A program made the translations under genes and the position numbers. The notes beneath the pieces were generated by a model. That model worked only from the letters and a program-made list of their open reading frames with translations. It was not told the DNA's origin and ran no database searches. Below, piece by piece: positions 18,171 to 27,498 of a stretch of DNA of 32,014 nucleotides. The first letter of the stretch is position 1, and each line of letters opens with the position of its first letter. Origin of the DNA: Anaerolineales bacterium (lineage in GTDB: Bacteria > Chloroflexota > Anaerolineae > Anaerolineales > UBA11579); contig JAFGRA010000125.1 of the NCBI GenBank assembly GCA_016935415.1, positions 1-32,014 on the forward strand. Direction: 5' to 3'.

Positions 18171-19169
18171 TCAATCCAGGTGCACGACCGGCATGCGTAG
18201 GTATTCAGTCGTGCGTTTTTTACGCACAACATCGTTGATGATGCGCTCAACCTGCTCGGCTTCCAGTTCCAGGGCCTGGGCGATCTCGGTTTGCGACACG
18301 CCGCGCTCAAAGCCATACCAGACCGTATCGAGGATGTCGAAGGGAATGCGGTAGAAGAACTCTTCCTGGGTGCTGCCGCCCGGATAAGTATCCGTGGTCG
18401 GCACGCGTGAGCGGATGTTCTGCGGAATGTCGAGGTAAGCGGCTAACATATAAACCTGGGCTTTGAACAGGTGGGCAATCGGCTGTACATCCACGCCGCC
18501 ATCACCATATTTCACAAAGAAACCCAGGTCATGTTCGTTCTTATTGCCCGTACCGATCACGGCATAATTGCGCAACTCGGCGTGGTAATAGAGCATATTG
18601 CTGCGCAGGCGCTGCTTGAAATTGGAGGCGGCCACGATCTGTAAATATTCGGCCGCCGGTAGACGCTGGGTGAAGTCTTCACCTTCTGGACTGGTTACGG
18701 TCAGGGAAAAGATATTCAAGGTAGCGCGCTCCAGCAGATCGCCCGGCAAGGTGATCTTGGCGCTCCAACCGGCATCGAACTGCGGGAAAATGCGTTGGAT
18801 GGCTTCATTCCGGCGTGTATAACAACCCAGACCCTTTAGCCCGGCGGTGATGTCTTCAGTGAGTGTGTCCACCCCAAACCGGGCGACCAGTTCCTCAGCA
18901 AAAGGATCATTCTCCGCGCTGGATTCCATTTCCGGCAATTGAATGCCAAGCACGCGTTCGGGGCCAAAAGCACGCACACACAAAGCCAGCACCACCGAGG
19001 AATCGATCCCGCCGCTGATGCCCACCACGGCCCCTTTGCGGCGCATTGTATTGTTTACGGTTTCACGCAGCGTTTCGACAATCCGATTCACTTCCGCTTC
19101 CACGTCGATCTCCAACGCGGCGCGCGTGAATTTATCCGTTTGTTTTTCTACATCTTTACTCATAAACAT
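18171..19169 (-). CDS. NAD synthase-like (NadE family) ATP-PPi ligase/amidase
   Basis: PP-loop [64 protein letters not shown]; overlaps the AsnB gene by 14 nt; ATG at 19163 is an alternative start. Confidence 0.88.
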   Translation of the reverse strand: MFMSKDVEKQTDKFTRAALEIDVEAEVNRIVETLRETVNNTMRRKGAVVGISGGIDSSVVLALCVRAFGPERVLGIQLPEMESSAENDPFAEELVARFGVDTLTEDITAGLKGLGCYTRRNEAIQRIFPQFDAGWSAKITLPGDLLERATLNIFSLTVTSPEGEDFTQRLPAAEYLQIVAASNFKQRLRSNMLYYHAELRNYAVIGTGNKNEHDLGFFVKYGDGGVDVQPIAHLFKAQVYMLAAYLDIPQNIRSRVPTTDTYPGGSTQEEFFYRIPFDILDTVWYGFERGVSQTEIAQALELEAEQVERIINDVVRKKRTTEYLRMPVVHLD

Positions 19170-21138
19170 GTTCCTCCGCGGTGCGGCGTACGATCTTGAT
19201 CCGATCGGATTCTTGTAAGGTATTCACCCTGGCTGTAAAGTTGTTCACAAAGAAATGCTGCACCAATTGGGCCGACAGCACCCCCACCAACGCCATCTCA
19301 TCGGTCTCACTGAGCCGCCTGCCGCTGCCTGCCTTACGCAGTAAACGCTGCACCGGTTCCACTTCAAAAAGTCCGGTCTGTTTCAAGGCACGTTCGCCAA
19401 GCATTTCGTCCAGATATTCGGCCCGGTAATCGCCGACGAAGCTATCCTGTACCGGGGCACGGTATGGGCGCTTCGGTCGTCCCCAGATCTCATCTGGGAT
19501 CAATTTACTGCCCAGTTGCTTGAGGATCCACTTCTCCTTCAAGCCACGCAGCTTGAGCCGGGCGGGTAACTTGTTGCTGAATTCGACCACGCGATGATCG
19601 AGGAACGGGTAACGTCCCTCCACCGAGTGCGCCATAGCCACCCGGTCGCCTTGTGAAGATAACAAATACGGCGACATGAAAGTCAGAATTTCCAAGTACT
19701 GCGCCTGCGCCAACGCCGACCAGCCGGAGAACTCCGGCGGCAGGGAAAGTCGCTCCCAATTTTGGGCAGCATCACCACCCTGTCCCACCAGGAAGCGCCG
19801 CAAGCGGGCGGTGTTTTCCCAGCGGATCAGATGTGAATAGAATGGCGAATCCGTCTCCACCAGACCGCGTTTGAAAAAGCCGCGCAGGAAAGCTTCGTTG
19901 GCCGAATCCATCTGGCCAATATCTCGATACAAGCGCCGCAGCAACAACGGGCGCATTTCCGAATCCGGGTCTTTGGCCCAGAAGCGGCGCACAGCCATCT
20001 CCCGGAAAATATTATAGCCGCCCAGCATTTCATCTGCCCCCTCACCGGTCATCACCACCTTCAAGCCACTATCATGTACCAGCCCGGATAATAGAAACAT
20101 CGGTGCCGGGGAAGTGCGCAAGATCGGCGCTTCGGTATGCCAGATCACTTCCGGGAAAACACGGCCGATATCTCTGTGCTCGCAGTGCACGATATGATGT
20201 TCCGTGCCCAGGAAATCGGCCATCTGGCGCTGGTAGGCACTCTCATCATAAGCCGGGTTGGCAAAGCTGATCGAAAAGGTTTCCAGGCGGTTGTCGGTAT
20301 AATTCTTGATGATCGCTGTGGTGGTCGAAGAATCCAGGCCGCCGCTCAAATAGGCGCCCACCGGCACGTCGGCCCGCAGCCGGATCATAGTAGCGTCAAC
20401 CAGCAATTCTTCGAAAGCCTGCAAATACTCATCGTCAGAAGCAAAGGCCGCGTCCTTATCCTGATAATCGAGATGCCAGTAGGCTTCCGTACTGATTTCG
20501 CCATCCTCGACAAGCATGTAATGCGCCGGGGGCAGTGTGTAAATATCTTCGAAGATCGTTTTCGGGGGCAGTACGCTCCAATAGGTGAAGGTCTGGCGCA
20601 AGCTTTCCGGGTCGATGCGGGCCTGCAACGCCGGATGCAGCAGCATCGCTTTGACTTCCGAACCATAGATCAGTTGGCCGTCTCGCACGGCATAATACAA
20701 CGGGCGGATGCCCATCCGATCACGCGCCAGAAACAGGCGCTTTTGGTGATCGTCCCAGATCGCAAAGGCAAACTGCCCGTTGAGGTAGGTCAGACTATCT
20801 GGTCCGTACTCTTCGTACAGGTGAACGATCACTTCCGTGTCGGAGTTGGTCTCGAAACAATGGCCGCGTTTTTCCAGGTCGACGCGCAATTCCAGGTAAT
20901 TGAAAATCTCGCCGTTGAAGACGATCCATACCGAACCATCTTCATTGCCAATCGGTTGGCTGCCGCCCGCCAGGTCAATGATGCTCAAACGCGCACTACC
21001 CATGCCTGTCTTCGCATCGAGATAGATGCCAAACTCGTCCGGGCCGCGGTGACGCAGCATGGCCAACATTTGTTTGAGCAGCGCTTCTGGCACCACCGCC
21101 CCACTATTTAAATTGTGTACACCAACAATGCCACACAC
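19156..21138 (-). CDS. asnB: Asparagine synthase-like glutamine-hydrolysing amidotransferase
   Basis: MCGIVGVHN (Cys2 nucleophile), [33 protein letters not shown]-loop [18 protein letters not shown]. Confidence 0.95.
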   Translation of the reverse strand: MCGIVGVHNLNSGAVVPEALLKQMLAMLRHRGPDEFGIYLDAKTGMGSARLSIIDLAGGSQPIGNEDGSVWIVFNGEIFNYLELRVDLEKRGHCFETNSDTEVIVHLYEEYGPDSLTYLNGQFAFAIWDDHQKRLFLARDRMGIRPLYYAVRDGQLIYGSEVKAMLLHPALQARIDPESLRQTFTYWSVLPPKTIFEDIYTLPPAHYMLVEDGEISTEAYWHLDYQDKDAAFASDDEYLQAFEELLVDATMIRLRADVPVGAYLSGGLDSSTTTAIIKNYTDNRLETFSISFANPAYDESAYQRQMADFLGTEHHIVHCEHRDIGRVFPEVIWHTEAPILRTSPAPMFLLSGLVHDSGLKVVMTGEGADEMLGGYNIFREMAVRRFWAKDPDSEMRPLLLRRLYRDIGQMDSANEAFLRGFFKRGLVETDSPFYSHLIRWENTARLRRFLVGQGGDAAQNWERLSLPPEFSGWSALAQAQYLEILTFMSPYLLSSQGDRVAMAHSVEGRYPFLDHRVVEFSNKLPARLKLRGLKEKWILKQLGSKLIPDEIWGRPKRPYRAPVQDSFVGDYRAEYLDEMLGERALKQTGLFEVEPVQRLLRKAGSGRRLSETDEMALVGVLSAQLVQHFFVNNFTARVNTLQESDRIKIVRRTAEEHVYE

Positions 21139-21150
21139 GATACCGATCCT

Positions 21151-22689
21151 TTAGACTTGCTCGGCCTGTTCGGCTTGCAAAGCGCGCTTGTCGATCTTGC
21201 CATGTGCACTCTTCGGCAGCGCGTCCCGAATTTCAATTTGCCGCGGCACAAAATAATCTTCCATGTTCGCCCGGCAGTAACGCAACACTTCCGCGGCAGT
21301 GATCTCTTCCCGATCCACGACCACGAACGCCTTGACAGCCTGTCCCAAAATCGGGTCGGGCACGCCGACCACGGCGACTTCCTGCACGCCCAACATGCGG
21401 TAAAGAATGCCCTCGATCTCTTTCGGGGCAACTTTTTCACCGCGGCTCTTGATAATGTCATCTTTGCGGGAGACAAAATAGAAATAGCCCGCTGCGTCCG
21501 TTTTGAACAGATCACCGGTATAACACAGACGCTCACCGGGAATCGGGCCGGGGCGAAAGCGGTCCGCACTGGCCTCTGGATCATGCCAGTAGCCACGCAT
21601 CACGTGTCGTCCTCGCACCACCAACTCGCCAACTCCCCCCGTACCCAGGCGTTGGCCGTCTTCACCCTCGATCCAGGCCTCCGTGCCGGGAATCGGGACG
21701 CCCACCGAACCCGGGCGTTCGTTCAACTGCTCTGGCGGCAGATAAAGCGTGCGCTTGGTTTCACTGAGGCCGTACATCGAATATAGCGTCGCCCAATCGA
21801 ACTTATCCCGCAATTGCTCGATATGCTCGACCGGCAAAGCCGCGGCGGTGTTGGTCAGATAGCGTAGGTTGGACAGGTCGTAGTGGCTCAAATCAATTTG
21901 CAAGAGCATGGCAAAAGTGGTCGGCACGCCTGGGAAACCGGTCACCTGCTCGGTCTCCATTTTCGTGAGCACTGCCGCCGGGAAAGTGAACCCTTTTTCC
22001 AAAACCAGCCGTCCGCCAAAACGGAACGTCATCAACAGCTGGTACAGGCCGTAATCGAAGGACATCGGCACCGCGCACAGGATCACGTCGTCTTCAACGT
22101 TGCCAATGTAGGAAATGATCGCATCGGCAGCAAACACCATATTACTGTGATCGCACATGATGCACTTGGGGGTGCCGGTACTGCCCGACGTCGAGATCAG
22201 ACAAGCTAGATCGAGGTCAATATTGACGTGTTCTGGACGCTGATCTGGATATTGTTCCTGCACAACATCCCAGGCAACCACATCTCCCGCGTTCGACTCT
22301 GCCCCACTGACGATCACCTTCCTGAGCGAAGCAACTTGAGCGATCGCGTCCTGGTTGGGCACGTACCCGCGTTGATCAGTGATCAACCCGGCGCATTCAC
22401 CAAGCTCCAATAGATACTTTAATTTATCGCCTTTGGTGGTATGGTTGATGACCATGAACACGCCCCCGGCCTTCAACACGCCAAAAATACTTACAACTAA
22501 TTCAATGCTGTTCGGCAAGAACAGCGCCACCCGGTCGCCACGCGCCACACCCTGGGCACACAAAGCATGCGCCAGGCGGTTGGCGCGCAGCTCTATTTCT
22601 GTATAAGTCAGGCGCTCACTGCCGCTAACCAGGCAAACTTTTTCACCCAGGCGGTCAGCACTGCGCTCGAGGAATTCATGCAGCAACAT
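21151..22689 (-). CDS. AMP-forming acyl/aminoacyl-ACP ligase (ANL superfamily adenylation enzyme)
   Basis: LISTSGSTGTPKCIMCDHSNMV, YGLSETKRTLYLPP, CYTGDLFKTDAAGYFYFVSRKDDIIKSRGEKVAPKEIE, C-terminal catalytic Lys in LPKSAHGKIDKRAL. Confidence 0.93.
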   Translation of the reverse strand: MLLHEFLERSADRLGEKVCLVSGSERLTYTEIELRANRLAHALCAQGVARGDRVALFLPNSIELVVSIFGVLKAGGVFMVINHTTKGDKLKYLLELGECAGLITDQRGYVPNQDAIAQVASLRKVIVSGAESNAGDVVAWDVVQEQYPDQRPEHVNIDLDLACLISTSGSTGTPKCIMCDHSNMVFAADAIISYIGNVEDDVILCAVPMSFDYGLYQLLMTFRFGGRLVLEKGFTFPAAVLTKMETEQVTGFPGVPTTFAMLLQIDLSHYDLSNLRYLTNTAAALPVEHIEQLRDKFDWATLYSMYGLSETKRTLYLPPEQLNERPGSVGVPIPGTEAWIEGEDGQRLGTGGVGELVVRGRHVMRGYWHDPEASADRFRPGPIPGERLCYTGDLFKTDAAGYFYFVSRKDDIIKSRGEKVAPKEIEGILYRMLGVQEVAVVGVPDPILGQAVKAFVVVDREEITAAEVLRYCRANMEDYFVPRQIEIRDALPKSAHGKIDKRALQAEQAEQV

Positions 22690-22720
22690 TGTTTACACCA
22701 ATAATTTTCTCAAAAAAAGC

Positions 22721-22975
22721 TTAATTTGCTTTCGAGCGTATATAACCCGCCAGCTTACTGACCGAATCGAAATTGTCAGGCACAACTTCGTGGTCTTCGA
22801 CAGTAATTTTGTAGTTCTCCTCCACAAACATGACCAATTCCAACACATTCATAGAATCCACCACACCCTCTTCCATGAAAGAAGCTTCATCCGCAAAAGG
22901 ATAACCATTACCTGAGAACAGGATATTCTCAGCTATAAAACTCCGAACGGCCTCTTCAATTTGCATGATCTTCAA
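22721..22975 (-). CDS. Acyl carrier protein (phosphopantetheine attachment domain)
   Basis: 84 aa; EEGVVDSMNVLELVMFVEENYKITVEDHEV with the DSM attachment Ser; taggag SD. Confidence 0.93.
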   Translation of the reverse strand: MKIMQIEEAVRSFIAENILFSGNGYPFADEASFMEEGVVDSMNVLELVMFVEENYKITVEDHEVVPDNFDSVSKLAGYIRSKAN

Positions 22976-23025
22976 TCTCCTAACGACTTGAATGTTGAAA
23001 TCCGAGCGCCGATAAATTGACCAGA

Positions 23026-24546
23026 TTAACCGTAATAAGCCGGTTTTTCCTGAGTAACTTTATTCATCACAACCCCAATAACTTTGACGCCGGTGCGGTC
23101 GATTTGCTCCATCATGCCCCGTACATCTTTTTCCTTACTCGAACCACTGGAAACCACCAATAGAACACCATCAACCTTGGAGGCCAGCACAAGCGCATCG
23201 GGCACAAAGAACGGCGGGGCATCGATGATCACAATGTCCGCTCGCTTTTCGATCTCGTTGAGTACTTTATCCATACGCACCGAACCTAACAGTTCGGTTG
23301 TATTCGGCGGGGTAAAACCAGCGACAACGACGTTCAAATTATCATCCACCCAAGGATGCATAACATCATTGACATTGATCCCGTTAAGAAAAACCTGGCT
23401 CAAGCCAGAATCCTCGGAGATTCCCAATGGGGTATGCAGTTTGGGGCGGCGCAGGTCGGCTTCGAGCAACACAACCTTCTTGCCACCCTGAGCCAGCGAA
23501 ACTGCCAGATTGGAGGCAATCGTCGTTTTACCTTCGGACTCACTGGCACTGGTGACCACAATTGTCTTCAGCGGTGCATCCAGCGTTGAAAATTCCACGT
23601 TAATCCGTAAAGACCGGAAAGCATCCGTCACCGGAGAACGTGGATACTCAGACACATAATCCAAAGTATGATTCTTATCATCGATTTTCGGAATGTAACC
23701 AATCACCGGTCGGCTGACCACTTTCTGCACTTCGGTCGTGGTAGTCAAGGTATCATCCAGATACTCCAGTGCGTATGCCGCACCAGCACCTAGCACAAGC
23801 CCGGCAAACGCAGTAATGGCAACAATGATCGTGTTACTCAGGCCAATCGGATGGGTTGGCAGCTCGGCCGACTCAACGATATTCAGGGTATTCACCGCCC
23901 CAGACTGCGTGTTATCCAATAGTGCAGAGTAATTGGCTTGCAAGACGCCCAACTTCGATTCAAGTGCGGCGATATCGGCCTGTGTATCGGAAATTTGGAC
24001 CGCGCTGGTCAGACCAAGCAAGTCCTCTTGCTTTTTCTCAATTTCAGCCTGGGTATCAACAATGTCCTGCTGGAGATCATCCAATTGCTGCTCCAGGAAC
24101 GCCAGGCGTTCAGTGGTCATCTGCCCAGAACTGGTCGGGCTTTGCAGGATCAATTGGTGCACCAACTCATTCGCCACAACCATCGCCCGCTCTGGGTCGG
24201 TATCGGTAACGGCAATTTCGATAAACGGGCTTCCCGGAACAGCATAAACTTCATACTCCGGCAATTCTGGCAACCCCAGCGCGTCCATAGTGGCATTCTT
24301 GACACCGCCGCGCTTGGCGATGGACGCGTATGCCGATACCAAACGGGATGGGAGATCGAGTTCATTGTAGCTTGGGTTTGGATCGTTGATCGCACTGCCG
24401 ACCGCCACGGTTGCACGCGTATAATAAACTTCGGGCCGGGCTGCGACGATCACGATACTGGCCGCAGCTGCAATGCCTGCTGAGATCAAGATCAACCACC
24501 ACCACTTGATTATAGGGGCAAGGTAGTCAGAAATTTTTATTTCCAT
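23026..24546 (-). CDS. Wzz-type chain-length determinant fused to a BY-kinase (polysaccharide co-polymerase/tyrosine autokinase)
   Basis: Two TM segments flanking a coiled-coil region; ELPTHPIGLSN Pro-rich motif; Walker A SASESEGKTTIASNLAVSLA; VVLLEADLRRPKLH; VIIDAPPF; short tail EKPAYYG. Confidence 0.93.
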   Translation of the reverse strand: MEIKISDYLAPIIKWWWLILISAGIAAAASIVIVAARPEVYYTRATVAVGSAINDPNPSYNELDLPSRLVSAYASIAKRGGVKNATMDALGLPELPEYEVYAVPGSPFIEIAVTDTDPERAMVVANELVHQLILQSPTSSGQMTTERLAFLEQQLDDLQQDIVDTQAEIEKKQEDLLGLTSAVQISDTQADIAALESKLGVLQANYSALLDNTQSGAVNTLNIVESAELPTHPIGLSNTIIVAITAFAGLVLGAGAAYALEYLDDTLTTTTEVQKVVSRPVIGYIPKIDDKNHTLDYVSEYPRSPVTDAFRSLRINVEFSTLDAPLKTIVVTSASESEGKTTIASNLAVSLAQGGKKVVLLEADLRRPKLHTPLGISEDSGLSQVFLNGINVNDVMHPWVDDNLNVVVAGFTPPNTTELLGSVRMDKVLNEIEKRADIVIIDAPPFFVPDALVLASKVDGVLLVVSSGSSKEKDVRGMMEQIDRTGVKVIGVVMNKVTQEKPAYYG

Positions 24547-24574
24547 CGCTTATATACTCTTCCAGGAGTTCTTC

Positions 24575-25810
24575 CTAATTATGATTTTCGCTAACTTCGT
24601 GATAGATGCCTTCAAGGCGTTCTGCTATCACGCTCCATTTATGATTATTCTGAACGTATGCCAGGCCAGCATCACCGATCCGTTGTCTTATCTCAGGATG
24701 CTGCAATAAATACACCACTTTTCTAGCGAATTCGAGCGGATTCTGGGCGACCTCGATATCCTGACCGGAGACGACATCCAGTGCCGACACCGCCAGCGGG
24801 GTGGATACAACCGGCGTTCCCGTCGCCATTGCTTCCAAAACCTTATTCTGGATACCAGCGCCATAAACGACCGGCGTAAGTGCCAGGGTTGCACTGCGCA
24901 GATAAGGGCGAATATCGGGAACCGTGCCCGTCACCTCAATCGCCGGGTTCTCCGCCAATGCCTGAATTTCGGATACCGGATCTTTACCGACGATCAATAG
25001 CTTAACATCAGGTTTCTGTTCCCAGATCGCAGGCATGATATTCTGCACCAGATGAAGCACCATGGTTACATTAGCATGATAACTCATTTTCCCACTAACG
25101 ATCAACGTGGCCGGTTCGCGTTCGACCTCCTCATTGGGGTGGAAATAATCGAGGTCAACACCATTTGGCAGTACTTTCACAACTCCATTTGCACCGTTTT
25201 CGGGGGCCAGAGAAAGCAAAGCATCCTTGTCAATGGTAGATGTAACCAGCACGCGCTCGAAAGCATCCAACATGGCGCGTTCAAAACGCTCTGTCCGGCT
25301 CAATTCAAAAGTTGTCACCCAGCGCCCAAAAAAGCTCTTGCTGTGAGAAGAAGATTGTCGGAACAGATGCGTGATGCTATCCACACTATCCCAGACAATG
25401 GGGGGCTGTTTCCCTCTACCGGCTAGTTTTTTCTTCAAAAACAACCCGTAGCGTGCCCCGCGCAGATGTTCGATGTGCACAATATCGTAACCATTCCCAT
25501 TAGAACGAGTGCTGATCTCATTCAGCATGAAATCAGCCAACTCCGGCGTCCAGCAATAGACCGATTGCAGCGGCTGTGAAGTCGGCACAGCCAATAAGCT
25601 GTTGCTCAACGAGCGCCACTTTGGCAGCGGGAATGCGTGCACCTGATGGCAATATTGTGCCAGGTTTTCAACATCCTGGCATTCCAGTTCATTCGACACA
25701 AGCGTGGCGACAGTTACCTCATGCCCCTCTCCGGCCAGGAAACGAATCAAATTGTAAGGCCGAACCCGAATCAGATTGGGCACATAAGGGACTACGAAAA
25801 GGATTTTCAT
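24575..25810 (-). CDS. Glycosyltransferase, GT4-like
   Basis: MKILFVVPYVPNLIRVRPYNLIRFLAGEGHEVTVATL, KVLPNGVDLDYFHPNEE, VLEAMATGTPVVSTPLAVSALDVVSGQDIEVA; internal ATG at 25810 preferred over 25840. Confidence 0.9.
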   Translation of the reverse strand: MKILFVVPYVPNLIRVRPYNLIRFLAGEGHEVTVATLVSNELECQDVENLAQYCHQVHAFPLPKWRSLSNSLLAVPTSQPLQSVYCWTPELADFMLNEISTRSNGNGYDIVHIEHLRGARYGLFLKKKLAGRGKQPPIVWDSVDSITHLFRQSSSHSKSFFGRWVTTFELSRTERFERAMLDAFERVLVTSTIDKDALLSLAPENGANGVVKVLPNGVDLDYFHPNEEVEREPATLIVSGKMSYHANVTMVLHLVQNIMPAIWEQKPDVKLLIVGKDPVSEIQALAENPAIEVTGTVPDIRPYLRSATLALTPVVYGAGIQNKVLEAMATGTPVVSTPLAVSALDVVSGQDIEVAQNPLEFARKVVYLLQHPEIRQRIGDAGLAYVQNNHKWSVIAERLEGIYHEVSENHN

Positions 25811-25832
25811 GTTCACATCTACTACATCTACG

Positions 25833-27437
25833 CTATCCATTACGGACGCGGAATACGATTGCAGCCATAATAATGATCAGAATAGCCGGAACGGCCAGGC
25901 TTAGCCCAATCGAAATCAATTCATCGTTTTCGGACCGGATGTACACGGGTGCATTCGGATCCAACGGTTCTTGTGTCAAAGAAGCCACCATTGCAGTTGC
26001 GGTTGCCGTTGCCTGGGCGGGCGGCGTCGGGCTGGGCTGCCTGGTGGGGGCCAAATATGAATATGCCTTAGGAGCAATCGCGGGGGCGTCTGCCATTCCG
26101 CGTGCATAGTGGATTTGATAAATGGCTTCCCCGTCATCCGATGTCCAAACATGTTTGGCATCACGCGTGAACCAAACCACGTGTAGTTGGTTACCCAGGC
26201 CCACCGCGATGCGCGGCCACTCAGGAACATCGCCAACATACTCTGCCACGACATCAGCATCAGACCAGGAATCCCCATTCCAGGCCATATGGAGCACATC
26301 CAATCCTTCCTGGTTCTGTTTATGTCTTCCTACAAAAACCAAATGCACCATATCGAGACTGTCGTTTTCCATTGCATAGCCATCTTGACCGGTATTTACA
26401 GCCTTCCAACGCCCGCTGACGCCATAAATCGGAACAGCTTCCGTCCAGGTGCGGCCATCATCCCTGGAAATTTGGTAATACAGTCGATTCGTACTTGAAC
26501 GCAGCCAGACAACAATCAACTGCCCCATTCGATCTTGTGCAATCGCAACATTTTTCTTGATATCACGGTAGAGCGGCATGAATTCTTTGGCCGGTTCCCA
26601 GGTCACACCATCGTCATATGACACGGTATGCAATACGGTACTATCAACATTAGAAACTTTACCGAGGGTACCACCAACGCCCGATTCGAACACAACATGA
26701 ATAGCACCGGTACCCGAAATCAGCATTTGTGGTTTCGCCGCACCGGTGGTGGCCAGCGAAATAGGATTGCGATTAGACCAAGTTTCACCGTTATCCGTGG
26801 AACGGCGATAAAAAACCTGATAACAAATCGGGCATTTTTCAGTTTGTACGTTTTCCGTAAACACGAGATGCAATACGCCGTCATTATCTTTCAGCGATTG
26901 CGAAAAATAACCCCAGTCATTAATATTCGCCCGAAATACATTCTCTAATTCACTCGCCATAATACGATTGGCATAGCGTGCCTGAGCATAGAATACATCA
27001 AAGCTACGGAAAGTAATATGAAAAGTTCCGTCAGGATCGACGAACATATTCGGACGGGTTACCTCACTATTGCCAACAGGTACCTGCTGTAACGCAACCA
27101 GATCTTCTGTCGGTGCCCAGTTAGCCCCATCCATGGAATTGGTATACCAGACAACGTCATACGCCTTTGAAGGGTCACCCTGTTGATCGACTTTACTCAG
27201 GATCGTTCCAGCCCAAGAAACATGAATCCGGCCGGTGGCATCCACAGAGATATTAGGAAACCAGCCATCACCCAGCGTGATCGGTTCAGTCCACCCCGTG
27301 AGCGATTGTCCCAGCGCTTCGTCGGCCTGGCTGGACAACACAAATCCCACACAAACTACGATCAAAACAGCAATTAGTATTCGAACATGGATCGCGCGCA
27401 TAGTTCGTAAAAGTCCTTCTCGTCTATTCCTACTCAC
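25833..27437 (-). CDS. Exported BNR/Asp-box beta-propeller (sialidase-like fold) with C-terminal TM anchor
   Basis: N-terminal signal/TM; repeated Asp-boxes STDNGETWSNR, SYDDGVTWEPA, SRDDGRTWTEA; PSPTPPAQATATATA linker; terminal LISIGLSLAVPAILIIIMAAIVFRVRNG. Confidence 0.85.
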   Translation of the reverse strand: MSRNRREGLLRTMRAIHVRILIAVLIVVCVGFVLSSQADEALGQSLTGWTEPITLGDGWFPNISVDATGRIHVSWAGTILSKVDQQGDPSKAYDVVWYTNSMDGANWAPTEDLVALQQVPVGNSEVTRPNMFVDPDGTFHITFRSFDVFYAQARYANRIMASELENVFRANINDWGYFSQSLKDNDGVLHLVFTENVQTEKCPICYQVFYRRSTDNGETWSNRNPISLATTGAAKPQMLISGTGAIHVVFESGVGGTLGKVSNVDSTVLHTVSYDDGVTWEPAKEFMPLYRDIKKNVAIAQDRMGQLIVVWLRSSTNRLYYQISRDDGRTWTEAVPIYGVSGRWKAVNTGQDGYAMENDSLDMVHLVFVGRHKQNQEGLDVLHMAWNGDSWSDADVVAEYVGDVPEWPRIAVGLGNQLHVVWFTRDAKHVWTSDDGEAIYQIHYARGMADAPAIAPKAYSYLAPTRQPSPTPPAQATATATAMVASLTQEPLDPNAPVYIRSENDELISIGLSLAVPAILIIIMAAIVFRVRNG

Positions 27438-27498
27438 CGCTTAATTCTACCACTTGTACCGGAATAGCCTCAAATAGCTGGGGATATCCTAAGAATTT

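Noticed and set aside
18164-18316. Extended N-terminus of the HemK-like ORF
   Set aside because: Overlaps the NadE-like gene in another frame; the sequence is a Cys/Arg/Ser-rich artefact.
20137-21786. Long plus-strand ORFs (324 and 223 aa) opposite asnB and the ligase
   Set aside because: Fully antisense to strongly supported genes, low-complexity His/Arg-rich translations and no recognisable domain; explained by codon bias.
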